Shown here: in pieces, positions 1 through 11,451 of the stretch
How the letters are laid out: each line of letters begins with the position of its first letter
Position numbering within the stretch: the first letter of the stretch is position 1
Notes under the pieces: generated by a model
The model's input: only the letters and a program-made list of their open reading frames with translations
Database searches by the model: none
Told to the model about the DNA's origin: nothing
Source: Neoceratodus forsteri
Taxonomy: Eukaryota > Chordata > Ceratodontiformes > Ceratodontidae
Direction of reading: 5' to 3'
DNA length: 64,000 bases
Assembly (NCBI GenBank): GCA_016271365.2
Contig: CM057459.1
Coordinates: forward strand, 821,807,001 to 821,871,000
Translations under genes and position numbers: made by a program

Positions 1-1235
1 CAGGTGATCAGCATGGAAAATATTTTACTGGTATCTTGCCCTACTTCAGATGCACCAATTGTTTAAGTGGGGTGTGTGGGGCAATCATAGTTGCAGCAAG
101 ATGATATACAGAGGTAGATGAGGGCAAAACATTTTATGAAGCCTGGGTGGTCAGAGGCTTGATCACCAGGAGTGGAGATCTCTTCCATTTGAATAAAGTC
201 TTTGCAAGAAGTAAGTATAATTCCAGAAGCGTATCACAATCAAACATTTTGTTTATGCCATCTTACATGAAAGGGAGAAATGAATGACATTTTTTCTGAG
301 CTTAGAAATAAAGCGGCCAAAGAGAAAGTTGCTTACAGGGAATGTTCTACTTCTCTGGAGCCCTACAGTTGCTTTTGAAAGGCAGATATTTTACACATTA
401 GGAGATTATGAAGATTGCAGTTTAGTAAATCATCCCAAACTTGCCTGCAGATTTCAAGGAACAGCGTATAATTATATTATAGTATGTGTTTAGGTGTTAT
501 TATGTATGTAAAGCAGCCCCTTCAAAAATGTTATTGTGCAAGTTCTATGTTGCTGTGCATGTTCTAAAAAAGTTGTTGAACACATTCTATAACCAAGTGC
601 TCATGCCAGGCTGCTCACATGACTCCTGCCTCTTTCATTTCCCCTACATTCACTACACTCAGTAGGTATTATATAAAAAACAAACAAACAATGAAATCAA
701 AAATGGCAAGTGTTCTCATATGGCATTTACAGTCAGAAAGCCAAGTACCCTGTCACATAAAATTAACTATCTGTGCAAACTAGACAGAAAATATTTTCCC
801 CTCCTGCCTTCTTATCCTTTCAATGCACAATTTGCATTGACTTTGGCAGGTAAAGCATCACAGTTGCTTCATTGCTCCACCCTGACTTATTGGCTTGCAG
901 TCAGCAGTAACAATCTATCAGCATTTCAGTCAACAGTAACAGTGGGGTAGGGGACAGAACACAGCTCGAAAGGGAGCTTTAAAAATCATAAGTCAAGCAT
1001 TTCCTCTCCATTACCATCTCCTCTCACATTACCAAACTGATGTTCTTTGTGGCTTGTTTACTTCTCTGGCTGTTATGCCTTGTACTATTTGCTTGTCCCT
1101 TGTTCAAAGTAATTGTAATATGTCTCCATTCTTTGCACTGTATGATACCAAATGCCTTGATTCTTCTTCTTGTATTGTATTTTAATATATGGATCTTGAA
1201 TTTAATACAGCACTAAAGTATTCAAAAAATTTACG
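1..1235. other. Unassigned non-coding stretch
   Basis: I see no coding region with recognisable similarity, no tRNA-like promoter boxes and no clear repeat ends here. The open frames present are short and lack any family motif. The stretch is AT-rich with small A/T homopolymers and is best treated as anonymous intergenic or decayed repeat DNA. Confidence 0.6.
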
Positions 1236-1345
1236 GTAATATTATCACTCCGGAAGTGATAACACCACACTTCAAGACTGATAATACTATCATTCAGGAC
1301 CTGTAATAGTGTCATTCGGGACCTGAGTGATAGTATTATCACAGA
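1236..1345. repeat. Hairpin-forming inverted repeat (MITE-like)
   Basis: Two arms of about 23 bases (1280-1302 and 1318-1340) are near-perfect reverse complements around a 15-base loop. The left arm begins GATAATACTATCATTCAGG; the right arm ends GTGATAGTATTATC. A further related motif, TAATATTATCACTCC, lies just upstream near 1237. Nested ATTATCAC-type motifs are typical of small non-autonomous DNA transposons, but I cannot place target duplications, so the family is open. Confidence 0.5.
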
Positions 1346-1860
1346 AGCTCAACAGCACATGCGCCACTTTCTCTGCTCATGTTTCCCAAAGCGTGCCTTC
1401 TGATTGGCAGCTTTTGCTGTGTGGGTGGGCAGAAGACTTCAAAAAACATGGTGGACAGTTTCTCATTAAGTGAGAGTGTATCTCTTCAGGAATCTTTAGC
1501 CGTTTTTTTTCTTTATATTGGAAAAAAGGGAAATATCTGCTCGATCCTGCATTCCTGAACACAGAAAAGATAGGATCTGTCTACCAAACAAAAAAAAGTC
1601 TCCAACCATGGCCTGTTTATGTGTAATGGGGGGAGCGGAGGCAGGTACACTGAGATGCTGAAATGCTGTGGTGCTCAGCCAGCAAGAGAAACTCTGCAGT
1701 GCACAAAATGAAGCACAAAAAAGAAAAAAAACCTTGCATCCATATATTAAAAAACAAATCGATAGGCATTACTGGTGACATACCATCTCAAGGTTCTGGA
1801 CACAGGAACCTAGGCATGGTATTATTCAACAGTAATGCCCAGTGACCTATCCATTATTCT
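1346..1860. other. Unassigned non-coding stretch
   Basis: No coding similarity or repeat boundary was recognised. There are A-rich runs and a short GC-richer patch near 1380-1440, but nothing that identifies a promoter or an element. Confidence 0.5.
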
Positions 1861-1993
1861 CTTTGTATTTTATTGTCTTGTATTGCATTATATTGTGTTA
1901 TGCCCTCTGTGCCATCTTCATGGCCCAGGTCGTGCCTGAAAATGGTACTCAGATCAGTGCATCTACCCGGTAAACAATAAAAATAAATACAAT
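1861..1993 (+). mobile_element. LINE 3' tail, heavily 5'-truncated
   Basis: The segment ends in a G+C-containing 3' UTR motif (GTGCCTGAAAATGG, then CTACCCGGTAAACAATAAA) followed by an AATAAATA-type tail. The same layout, a TGAAA-type motif then CTACCTGG and a (TAAA)n tail, ends the LINEs at about 27113 and 31795, so I read this as a 5'-truncated copy of a related LINE. No coding part remains. The family (L2, Rex1 or another Jockey-group lineage) is not settled by a tail alone. Confidence 0.5.
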
Positions 1994-2715
1994 TCCAGAT
2001 GGGCAAAAAGTTAGTGTACATTTACTTAAGTATATTTAAAACCATATACAGTACTATAAAAAATAAAATACTGTATGGGTGACCATCTACAACCGATTTT
2101 GTGTTTCCATCCCGGAACTGAGATGTCAGCATGGACCTCTCAAGCTTCACTCGTAAAATCCATGTGCTGTTATCTTAGCCTCTGAATTTTAACACAGGCT
2201 TGCAGTGTATGGTTGCTCATACATTAGTCTGCATGTAAAGGGGTATCAGATTCAGGACCTACTTTCGGCAGCATAAGAATATGAAGGGCCTTGGACAGAA
2301 AATTATGTGAAATAGTATTTATTAGCTCTCTCTGTGGCATTATTGTCAGCTTGCTATGTTTCTCTTGTACTGGATTAATCCATAGATATCAAGGACACAA
2401 CACAGATGGCTTTTGAGGGGTATTCTTTGTATGCATCAGGAACTAAGGTGCATATACCAACAATGTTCCATTTGAAGTTACAGAATTATGGATATGATTT
2501 GTCAGTTCACTCAGGTTTGGAAAAAAAGAGATGCTGTCCATGGATAACCTTGTTAATATCTGTCCAGACTGTGCAACCAGGATGTCAGTCACTACCAAGT
2601 AGGACTGAAATTTGAGTTCTGCTCAGCAGCCTGCTTGGATACATTATACTGTAATGAATATTTTTGCACACCATGATGGTTGAAATGTTTCATATTTGCA
2701 TAGGATGAAAAACGC
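1994..2715. other. Unassigned non-coding stretch
   Basis: Nothing identifiable was found on either strand. Open frames are short and without motifs. Confidence 0.5.
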
Positions 2716-2777
2716 ATCATTGGAAGGCTTCATCTATGGTTCAATGGACAAGCAGCCAGCCACTCCCACTTCCTGAG

Positions 2778-2786
2778 CTATATAAG
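2778..2786 (+). promoter_or_regulatory. TATA box in first repeat unit
   Basis: CTATATAAG sits inside block A and is conserved in the second copy at 5004-5012 within an otherwise near-identical context. Conservation between copies and its position before a CT-rich stretch fit a core promoter of a repeat, probably an LTR-type one. Direction of transcription is inferred from the TATA orientation. Confidence 0.4.
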
Positions 2787-5003
2787 CAGTTCCCCTCAGC
2801 CTTCTTCTGAAGCACTTTTTCTTTGCCAGCTGGAGGCTCTGTCCACCTTACTACTTTTTTCTGCTGGACTTTTGTGTTTTGTCCTTCTGCCCTGTTGGAC
2901 ATCTTTGTTTTGTTCTTCTGCTTCTAGTTTGTATTTTGTCTCTGACTGTGTGCTTCCTTTTGTCCCTTCCCTGTTTTTTTCTGTGTTTGTGTAGCTTAGT
3001 TTTGTTTTGTTTTGTTTTTGGGGGGACTTGGTTTCAAAGCTCCTACCATTTTGCTCATTTAGAGCTCAAGCTACTTGCTTTCAGTTATTCACATTGCTGT
3101 TACAATCAGTACCTGTGTCCTACCCAGACTAAAGCTGCTCCCCATCCTACGGCCTCATTGCTTTCACCTGATTCAGGCTCCCTCTGAACCTTTGCTATGC
3201 AGCTCAATCATGCTTTCTCAGCTTAGTCTACCTCCCACATGGTCATAGCTGCTTTCAGAGCATTGTGCTTTCCTCCATTCCATGCTTACAGAAGACTACC
3301 ACTCATAGCTGATGCTATTCCCTGTTTGTACCCTGCTGTTATACTCATGAGGTCAGCTAAGCTACTGCTGATGCTGTAAACTAGCTTTAATAACTGCATG
3401 TGGTTCTTGACCCCTTCCTTCACTTTCTTGTTTTTCTTACAGTGGGGCCTTGGAAGTGTTTGGGGAGTTGTGGCCCCATGTGGCTAATTACTGATGTTCT
3501 AAATCCTCCCTGTGCTGCCAAACATCCTCAGAGTATTTGTCACTTTCATTGGCTTTTTTGAATGCCTGGATGGCTTGCTCCACTATCATAATGCTGCCTT
3601 TTCCACTTACATTCATGTTCCATCATTGCTACTATGTTTTTCAGACTCTACATGCAGGTTTGACTATTTCTACTGCTTACTGACCTATGTGTAGGTCCGA
3701 CTGTTGTTACCCTGCTCTAATGAACTACCCTGCCTTACTGAACTACATCCAGATCCACTCCTGCTTACATCATTATTGCTCAATGCTCCTTGCCATCTGC
3801 TCTATGCAAGGTATTAGCACTCAACGCTCATTCAGCTCCTTATCAGTCCCTGGGGCATGCCAGCCATACCATTCTGGTGTAGGATTCCCCTGCAGCCGAT
3901 GGTCTCACTCTGTACCTAGAGTACACAGCTTAAGCATGTGAAGCTTGGGACTGGGTCCTTCTCACCTGTCCCATAGCTGAGAATGTCCTCCTTCTAGGTG
4001 GACCTTCAGTCATCAACTGTACTGACCACACATTAAGTTGTAGAATTTATGACTAAGCCATGAAGAGAGGTTACAGCAATTTCCTTTAGCTCTAGTGGTT
4101 TACACTACAATGGTTGTCCATTGGATTTAGTGGTTCTCTAGCAAGGCATCTTCACCGCATTCTCCCTACAACCACCTCTGGTTCACCTAGTTTGTTTTTT
4201 TTAGATCATAGGCTAGGTGAGTGCATCGATGGTTGTTACTCTCCTCCTCCCACTTGGGAGTGGCAGTTGCAGAGCTACCATCTCACAACCCTCCACGGTG
4301 TTCTTGTTAGAAGGACAGAATGAGAGATTCTCTCCAAACTGGAATATTTTCCACCTCCCTTTAAGTGGGTTTCCAAATCACAGCAGCAGAGCCATCACTA
4401 AATAAAATATACCAAGCCTGCAGGGAAGCTGACCTACGCCTTGGATCCCCAGAGATTTCCTCCTCAAAGGGTTTTTTTTTCTCCTCTGTGTCTCAGGTCA
4501 TAACTGTTAATTAGCGTAGTGTTCCCTAGTTCCGTAGGCAGGGTCTGCTGTTGGATGGGAGGGGATGGTGTCCCTATTGCCATTCCCTCTCTCCTTAGGA
4601 GGTCACCTGATTTTCTCTTGTAACCCATTAATCCCATGCCATTGCTAACCTGCACATCTCATTATGTTATCAAGTTGCCTGATGCTTTATCTAGTACTAT
4701 GTCTCAGAACTACCAATTGCTTATATGTTTCATACTACTACTTTCTTTTTGGGATCCTTCCTAAGGTGCCTTTAGCCAAGGGAATTGTCCCACGGCACCT
4801 ACAGGGTGGAACCCTCTAGAGGGTTCCTTGTCTTTGGTACCCCTACAGGGTGGTCATTCCTCTGGAATAGAGAGTGTGAATGGCCAAAACCTAAGTAAGA
4901 CAGTTGCACAAGCATAACACTATACTGGCTGTGTAGGGCATTGGATTGGAAGGTTCCACCTATGGTTTGATGGACAAGCAGCCAGACACTCCCACTTCCT
5001 GAG

Positions 5004-5012
5004 CTATATAAG
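5004..5012 (+). promoter_or_regulatory. TATA box in second repeat unit
   Basis: This is the second copy of CTATATAAG in the array, in a context matching 2778-2786 base for base except for scattered substitutions. No transcript evidence is available from sequence. Confidence 0.4.
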
Positions 5013-5295
5013 CAGCTCCCCTCAGCCTTCTTCTGAAGCACTTTTTCTTTGCCCTGCCATCCTCACCTCCTCCTCCAGTGGCAGCGCCTCTTTCCTTGGG
5101 ATCCATGCAAAGGTACCTTTAGCCAAGGGAATTGTCACATGGCACCTCTAGGGGTGGAACCCTATAGAGTGTCCCTTGCCTTTGGTACCCCTACAGGGTG
5201 GTAATTCCTGTAGAATATAGAATGTGAATGACCAAAACCTAAGTAACACAGTTGCACAAGCATAACACTATACTGGCTGCATAGGCCATTGGACT

Positions 5296-6590
5296 GATGT
5301 TATAAACAACTGAAAAATTACCCTCTTTTCAGTGATTGCATTCTTTAGTGCTCTAATTAGACAATTCATTTTATTCGAATGGCATTGTTTATGCAATGTA
5401 AGCAAAAGTATGAATTTCAATGAACATCTTCTCTGCATAAACTCAGAGCTCTCTGGTGATTAGACTTTTTGTGGTAGGTGGACACGTGACTCTCAGTTCC
5501 AAAAAGGTTACTAAACTCTTCTAGTTAACTAGTGAACATCAGTTAGCTGTAGTTTCAGGTAAGCACATGGATATTACAGTTAGGTGCTGCTGTAGAGGTG
5601 ATCAGAGTGCATTGTATGTTTGCAGCAGCTGCAGCCCTACAGCAGGGCAATGACTTTAGTGGACAGTGAAAGGTGCATTGGGATTATCTTATTTAATTTT
5701 CATTTCACTGACTGCTGGTGTTGCTGGGTACAGAAAATAGGAAATAGGTTTGTTTGTGTTTGAGCCATCCAGTGAGTGAAAAATGAAAGAGGCTGCTGTG
5801 TGAGACACTAGTTTTCTCAGTTTCTTATTGTACTTGGCTGGCGTGAAGGTGTGTCTGTGGGGTGCAGGAGGATAGTATTGCTCTCACCCATTTCTTTCAA
5901 TTCCCTCTCAACTTGCTAGTCTTGTAGTGGGCCATGCATGATAGGCTGCTGACCACAACAATGGGAACAAGCTTTCTGGTTAATCATTTACCTTGCTCAG
6001 TTTTCTTAGGGTTCCCTTTTGGCTGAGGCACTTAAAAAAGGATGCAAATCTTATTTATTTATTTATACAAGCCTAAGGTGACTGTTAATTTGGAAATCAT
6101 GACATCTGGGAGCCAGTTCTTTTTTTTTGTTTGTTTATGTCTGTGTTTTCCATTTTGTGTACTGTTTATAGAAGACACCTGTGATGTTTAGAAGGTGGGT
6201 CATAAAAAGGCTATGTTGAAAATATGTGGTCAGAAAGTCATGAGAGAAGTTTTAAAGTGACGTTGTTTACAGTGGGGACCACATTACCTTTCCGTGCCAG
6301 TGATCTGAGCTCAGATGCAAGCTCATCAAGTAAGTTGAATGGCAAAGGCTGGGAGGATGGCACTGTGGTGTGTGGCACTGGCCCCAGCCTCCGGAGGGAA
6401 AGAGCAATGCTCTGGCACACAGACAACACATTGTGGTGTGCTGAGGAGCCTTCCCTTACAAGGTATTAACATGTGTGTCAAAATCTGATGGGCCTATGCA
6501 CTGCATTGGGACAAGTGGGGTGGCAAGAAAAATTGGGAAAAGAGTACCTGGCAGGATGAAGGTCAGGGCACTGCAGACCCTACACCACTG
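5296..6590. other. Unassigned non-coding stretch
   Basis: No coding or repeat family was recognised. A TTATTTATTTATTTATA run at 6051-6067 resembles the reverse complement of the TAAATAAA tails of LINEs elsewhere in this window, so a minus-strand LINE tail may lie immediately to its right, but I could not confirm it. Confidence 0.4.
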
Positions 6591-6985
6591 ACAGACCCCT
6601 TACTACTGCCAGCCACCCAGCCCCATCAACATTTATCTCAGGAACTTACCTTGTATCTTCGGTACCCCCCTAAATGATCCCACCCATGACAGGTATAGAA
6701 GGGAGAGGGTCATCCCACCTTGACTGTTAGCTAGTTTGATAGACTGTTGCCAAGTTAGTGTTGTAGGGCATGTGTAAGTTTGTGGCTTCATCCTTTCCTG
6801 GTGATGGTTTTTGAGTGGAACAGCTTACCCCACTCCCCCCAAGAAGAGTGTGGGTCCAGGGGTGCTGAATCCTGTCTACATTCCCCACAGTTGCCTCCAT
6901 GAGTGATCTGAACCCAGGTTGCTATCGAGGTGCCAGTATCTACCCTCCTGACCAACCCACTTTAAACCCGTCCAAAAGAACAACA
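6591..6985 (-). repeat. Candidate tRNA-derived SINE remnant
   Basis: Read on the minus strand, 6970-6895 holds a B-box-like GGGTTCAGATC about 40 bases after an A-box-like TGGTCAGGAGGG, the spacing expected for an RNA polymerase III internal promoter. A comparable B-box-like GAGTTCAGGTGC lies on the minus strand at about 7965-7976. The bodies downstream of the two B boxes are not clearly alike. No tail or target duplication is visible. This is weak evidence and could be chance. Confidence 0.25.
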
Positions 6986-7511
6986 ATCTCTTTCCACCAA
7001 CACATCTGATCAGTATTTTTGTTAATCATATTAAATCATCTTCCACCATGTCTACAGGTCCAGTGGAATGATAAGGATGGCACAACAAGATGCCAGCCCT
7101 AGCATGGCAGACTTCATCAGGCCCCCTGATGAAGTCTCAGTTATGAGCTGAAGCCCCGGGGCAACCTGACTATTTGCAGTTGGACTTACTTTGTATAGTA
7201 CCGTGAAAGTTATTTGAAACTGAAATGCAGAGGCTTGTTCAATGTATGAATTTTTAACCTGGAAGAAATAAAAATATTAAACCTCTACAACGGAGTCCTG
7301 GAATTCTGTATAGAATGCGCTAGACATTGAGCTGGATATTTTGCTGATCTGGCTGCCCCTGTAGCTGCATCTGCATGCAGCAGACTCGCAGCATCTGTTC
7401 CTCATTAGACATCACAGGGAGAGACTGACCACTCATATCAGCAAAGTGTTGTTTTATGTTTAGAATACCTTGCTTGACCCAGTTAGTTACTGAACAGTTG
7501 CAGTTCCTTCA
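6986..7511. other. Unassigned stretch with a short palindrome
   Basis: An 11-base arm inverted repeat, ACTTCATCAGG with CCTGATGAAGT, lies at 7111-7135. The surrounding sequence (TGATGAAG followed by GAAGCCCC) resembles internal hairpins of vertebrate MITEs, but no ends were located. Confidence 0.35.
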
Positions 7512-7640
7512 GAAACATAGAAACATAGAAATTGAGGGCAGATAAGGACCTCAAGGTCCATCCAGTCTGCCCATTTTTTGTACCTTATGAATGTGCCATA
7601 GGACTTTACTCTGTCAAAGGCCTATCTATTCATGTTCATC
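7512..7640 (-). mobile_element. CR1 LINE 3' end (short fragment)
   Basis: Reading leftwards on the minus strand, the fragment ends in the octamer-type CR1 tail TTTCTATGTTTCTATGTTTC. Just before it lies the conserved 3' UTR block whose plus-strand form is CCATCCAGTCTGCCCATTTT. Only the 3' UTR survives, the usual outcome of 5' truncation in CR1. The same block recurs at 8411, 8716, 40420 and 45961. Confidence 0.85.
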
Positions 7641-8080
7641 TGTATTGTTTGTGACCCCATTGTTATTCTTATTTCACAGTATGACTCAAGCCATCCTACA
7701 CCCATGCCACAAGTCACTGGACACAGATAAGACATCTTTATTATTTTTTCTATATCTAAGCTAGGATGGTGCAGTGTAATGGGGCAACTACAAGTGTTAA
7801 GACACTATTGTCTTTCACTTGTTAGTTGGTTGGTGAAGCAGGGCTAGAAATATCTCCATTATTCTGTGACTCTACATTTTCTGTCCATCCTCAGGCTAGG
7901 GCTAGTGCCACATGCTGCAGTGCCTTCCCCCTAGCTTGGCCCATCCAGCCAGCTCACTGAGCTTGCACCTGAACTCAGGTCTCTGGCATGGTAATGCAAT
8001 AGGTTCCCCAATGGGCAAATGGCTGTCCCTGCAAACTACTTTACTTGATAATATTTTTTGAGACATTTTGATCCCAGCTT
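7641..8080. other. Unassigned non-coding stretch
   Basis: No coding similarity was found. A GC-richer patch at about 7900-8030 contains a weak B-box-like motif on the minus strand, mentioned with the SINE candidate upstream, but no element ends are visible. Confidence 0.4.
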
Positions 8081-8405
8081 TGCAATATAGCCTTTTTATG
8101 CAACCCCCAGCATAACAGGTGTCTTTTATAAAATACTCACTGAAACATCACTTTGCACCACAAGTGTAAAACACGTTTTGGGTAGGATTTGAAAAACAAC
8201 ACCTGCCATGATCATGAGATAGTGTGAACAAATTGCTACAAAATGCTGAAAACTTTGGGCCAAAATATTGAAAACTTAAGGTGTTGCAAGTACGTGCTGA
8301 AAAATATTAAAGTACCTTAAAAATGTTGTTGTTTTTAATATTTTGACCTCAAATTTTCAACGTAGTGTTTTTATGATACCACCTCATGAATCGATTAGGT
8401 GAACA
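8081..8405. repeat. Copy of unnamed repeat family R
   Basis: The block around 8131-8195 (GCACCACAAGTGTAAAACAC, then TTTTGGG and GATTTGAAAAA) matches 63921-63965 and partly 23366-23400. Other shared pieces are TTTTCAAC and CTCATGAA. It has no coding content. I do not recognise the family, and ends cannot be placed from this copy alone. Confidence 0.5.
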
Positions 8406-8408
8406 TTT

Positions 8409-8714
8409 TCATAGAAAAATAGAAACACAGACGCTGTCAGCAGAAAAGCTCCTCTGGGCCCACCTAGTCTGCCCTAAAATCCCTACCTACTGTGCTATCA
8501 TAGACCCCATTTGATCTTTCGCCTTGCCCCAACCCCAGACCTTATTACTAAGCTCTCCCTGTGTGTATCCCATTCATGCTTGAAACCTGTTAATGTTTCA
8601 GAAACCATCACTTCTGCTGGGAGGCTGTTCCAGGCATCCACCACCCTTTCCATGAGGAAATATTTCCTCACATCCTTTCTAAGTCTCCCTCATTCCAGCT
8701 TCATATCATGCCCC
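8409..8714 (-). mobile_element. CR1 LINE 3' end fragment
   Basis: The segment begins on the plus strand with the degenerate CR1 tail (CATAGAAAAATAGAAACA) and the 3' UTR block CCACCTAGTCTGCCC. It runs back into the region encoding the last residues of the reverse transcriptase ORF, seen as a phase of sequence matching the other CR1 copies (CCACCCTTTCCATGAGGAAA). It stops exactly where the next CR1 tail begins, so either it was truncated there or the neighbour inserted into it. Confidence 0.85.
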
Positions 8715-9779
8715 ATAGAAACATAGAAAAACAGACTTTGACAGCAGATAAGGACCACTTGGCCCACCCAGTCTGTCCATTTTCCTACCTATTGGATAAG
8801 CTGCAGATCCTAGTTAACCAACAGTCTACTTCCTCATCCCCCCCACTAGAATTGCCTTATGTCTGTTCAATGCATTCTTGAATTCCCCCACTGTTATCTC
8901 TTTCTGTGTAATATGCCACCCTATTGGATCTTATTGATACCCTTGAGGTATTTTTTTAATGTTTCCAAAATGTCTCCACTTTCTCTCCTTTCTTCCAGTG
9001 AGTATATATTTAATTCCCTGAGTCTTTCCTTGTAGAGCTTCTGATGCAGGCCATGCACCATTTTGGTTGCTCTTCTCTGCACCACCTCCACCCGTCAGTG
9101 TCCTTCCTGAGATGTGGCCTCCAGAAATGGACACAGTACTCCAGGTGTGGCCTCAACATTGTTCTATATAGGGGTAGCACTACCTCCTTTTTTCTTTTGG
9201 TGATACTACTCCACATGCACCCCAGCATCCTACTTGCCTTCCCTACTGCCATATCATACTGCTTTGCTACCTTCAGGTCATCAGACAGGATGACCCTCAG
9301 ATCACTTTCCCATTTGGTTGTTGTTAACACCTCCTCACCAAATGATATGTTGTCCTTGGGTTTCTGTGTCCCATGTGCATACTTTAACATTTTTTGGTGT
9401 TGAAGCCCAGTTGCCAAACCCTTGACCAGTCTTCCAGTTTTTTTTAGATCTTCCTTCATTTTCTCCCTTCCCCCCCCCCGGTGTGTCCACTCTGTTGCAG
9501 ATTTTATTGTCATCCGTCAACAGGCATACTTTCCCTTTCCTTCCAGTCACTCTGTGATATTGCTAATAAAGACACTGAAGAGGACTGGTCCCAGTGCTGA
9601 CCCCTGTGGCATCCTACTGGTTTCCTTACCTTCCTCCAACTAAACCACATTTACCACCACCTTCTGAGTTCTGTTACTTAGCCAACTTTGTACCCATTTT
9701 ACTATCTTTGGATCCACTCCCATGCTGTCTGGCTTGTTTGCCAGTTTCTTGTGTTCAATGGTGTTGAAGGTCTTATTGG
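8715..9779 (-). mobile_element. CR1 LINE, 5'-truncated in the RT domain
   Basis: A minus-strand CR1 copy holding the 3' tail (rightmost on minus, at 8716), the 3' UTR and the C-terminal half of the reverse transcriptase. The 5' truncation is inside the RT, just past the palm motif region, and abuts the 3' end of the L2-like LINE at 9780. Several frameshifts break the coding region. Confidence 0.9.
9010..9779 (-). pseudogene. CR1 reverse transcriptase C-terminal fragment
   Basis: The longest open piece (9513-9010, about 167 codons) carries the CR1 signature between palm and thumb: DLRVILSDDLKVAKQYD, then RMLGCMWSSITKRKKEVV and LPLYRTMLRPHLEYCVHFW. Upstream, at 9779-9640, lies a piece with the SKAFDTVPH-equivalent region (TFNTIEHKKLANK). 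The copy would be part of the CR1 polyprotein that nicks DNA and reverse transcribes the element RNA at the target site. It is not functional here because the N-terminal endonuclease and the catalytic aspartates are missing or frameshifted. Confidence 0.85.
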
Positions 9780-9973
9780 CAAGACAAGGCAAGGTGCTTT
9801 TATTTATAGAGTGCCCATTCCCCAAGGCTCAGGGTGCCTAACAAACATAAGTATGTAAAAACAAGTGTTAAAATACAATAAAAATGTATACAATAAAATT
9901 ACGTGTGTTAGCATAACACTTTTATAGTGTGTTTCAGGTTGATGGGGAAACAAAGTGGTGGTCCGGATACAGA

Positions 9974-11430
9974 TCAGCAAGCTTCAACGGCCAGGCTGAA
10001 GAGGTTAGCTTTCAGCCTCAGCTTGAACACCTCAGTCGAGGGAGCATCCTGAACTGTGGGTGGAAGTGAGTTCAGCAGGGTCAGCCTCATGATGTTAAAT
10101 GCACAGTCTCCCGATGTCCAGAGCTGAACCCTGGGAACATCCAGGGGGCCCCTCAAAGAGAAGAGAAGGGAGTGTGCAGAGGTCACCCATGTCAGGAACT
10201 CTGACAGGTAGCCTGGACCCAGTCCATATAGGACCTTATAGGTGAACAAGCCCACCTTGAAAAGAACTCTCTACCTGACAGGCAGTCAGTGCAGGGCACG
10301 TAGGACCAGGGTTACATGACTGGACCTCAAAAGGCCCGTCAGCAACTGGGCCACCATGTTCTGCACTAGTTGCAGTCTGTGGAGGGTCCCTCCCATAACC
10401 CTGATATATAGAGAGTTGCAGTAGCTGAGCCTGAAGGGAACAAAGGCATGTAGCAGTGTCGGCAGATCCTCGGGTGAACAAGGGGCTTGATACTGGCTAT
10501 GTTCTGCAAGTGGTAAAAAACACTTTTAACAACAGATGACATCTGATCTTCGAAGATCAGTCAACTGTCCTGGATCACACCTAGATTTTGCACCCTCAGG
10601 GAAGCCACCAATGGAGCAGACCCCAAGACCAGGCCTGTGTTAGCCCCCAGTGGCAAGCCATGATGCCCACGATCAGGTTCAATCATTAATACCTCCATCT
10701 TATCTGGGTTAATTCTCAGCCAGCTGGAAGCCATCCAGTCACTGATTTTAGCCAAACAGTTGTTAGGCACATCAACAGCTATAGGTGTTCCAGATGCAAA
10801 AGACAGATGCAGCTGGTTATCATCTGCATAGCAGTGAAACTCCACACTGTATTGTCGAATGATCTCACCTAGGGCAAGCATGTACACTGCAAACATCGGG
10901 GACAAGATCAAACCCTGTGGTACTCCACGACAAAGAGGCATTGAGGAGGAGGAGAAATTCCCCATCACTACCCGCTGCACACTATCCGAGAGCTAGGACT
11001 AGAACCACCTGATGACAGTACTGGCGAGTCCATGAAACTAACTGAGCCAATCAAGAAGCACGATGTGTTCTACAGTGTAAAATACTGAGGAGAGATTGAG
11101 AAGCACAAGAACTGACCTATTTCCTCTAGCTCTAACCCTGAGAAGATCATCATGCACTCTAACTAGGGCTGTTTCTGTGCTGTGTCTGGCCCAAAAAACA
11201 GACTGAAGTGGCTCATAGATGTTCAAGGACACCAGGCGATCCTCAAGCTGTTGTGCCACTAATTTCTTGACAACCTTGCTCAAAAAAGGCAGATTGGAGA
11301 TCGGACAGTAATTTGCCAGGACATCTGGGTCAAGGGAAGGTTTCTTAAGAAGGGGTCTCACCAGTGCTTCTTTCAAAGCCACCCAGAACACCCCCTCCAC
11401 CAGTGAGCACCTGGCAATCCCAGCAAACAC
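9974..11430 (-). pseudogene. L2-like reverse transcriptase
   Basis: In order on the minus strand: 11430-11038 holds the RT N-terminus (VRPLLKKPSLDPDVLANYCP and SNLPFLSKVVKKLVAQQLED) through the first palm motif, where the expected AFDTVDH reads VFYTVEH. 10980-10561 holds the PQG motif (RGVPQGLILSP) and the catalytic box as CYADDNQLHL. 10481-9974 holds the thumb and C-terminus (RAFN-type motif, then TLLNSLPP). There are frameshifts between 11038 and 10980 and near 10480-10255, plus stops in the linker. The YADD aspartates are intact, but the frame is broken, so no enzyme is expected. Confidence 0.8.
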
Positions 11431-11437
11431 CAGGCTA

Positions 11438-11451
11438 ATGGCCTTGGTGCA
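11438..11451. repeat. Target-site duplication, left copy
   Basis: ATGGCCTTGGTGCA occurs here and identically at 18937-18950. The two copies flank the nested LINE, and each continues into one half of the L2-like LINE, the expected result of target-primed reverse transcription into that element. Confidence 0.85.

Larger units (their letters stand above)
2716..5295. repeat. Tandem repeat array with TATA-bearing units
   Basis: Two blocks each occur twice. Block A (about 2716-2832 and 4946-5057) contains CTATATAAGCAG, a good TATA box, followed by a CT-rich stretch. Block B (about 4750-4945 and 5097-5295) contains CCTTTAGCCAAGGGAATTGT near its start. The order is A, about 1.9 kb of pyrimidine-rich spacer, B, A, a spacer of about 40 bases, B. 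This looks like a tandem dimer whose second unit lost most of its interior. Alternatively these are LTR-like copies, with block A supplying the U3/R promoter. No coding region was recognised in the spacer and no TG...CA ends were found. Confidence 0.6.
9780..11451 (-). mobile_element. L2-like LINE, 3' half (split by a nested LINE)
   Basis: This is the 3' half of a minus-strand LINE whose 5' half resumes at 18951. The 3' end lies at about 9780 on the plus strand (reverse complement CTTGCCTTGTCTT) and is preceded by A-rich 3' UTR. The copy is interrupted at 11451 by a 7.5-kb insertion flanked by a perfect 14-bp duplication, ATGGCCTTGGTGCA. Its coding parts match the Jockey-superfamily LINEs usually filed as L2 or CR1-related in reptiles and amphibians; assignment to L2 specifically is inference. 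Confidence 0.8.

Noticed and set aside
2879..3187. Hydrophobic plus-strand frame resembling a membrane protein
   Set aside because: It is caused by a T-rich, pyrimidine-biased spacer (runs of TTTTG), which encodes Leu/Phe/Cys by default.
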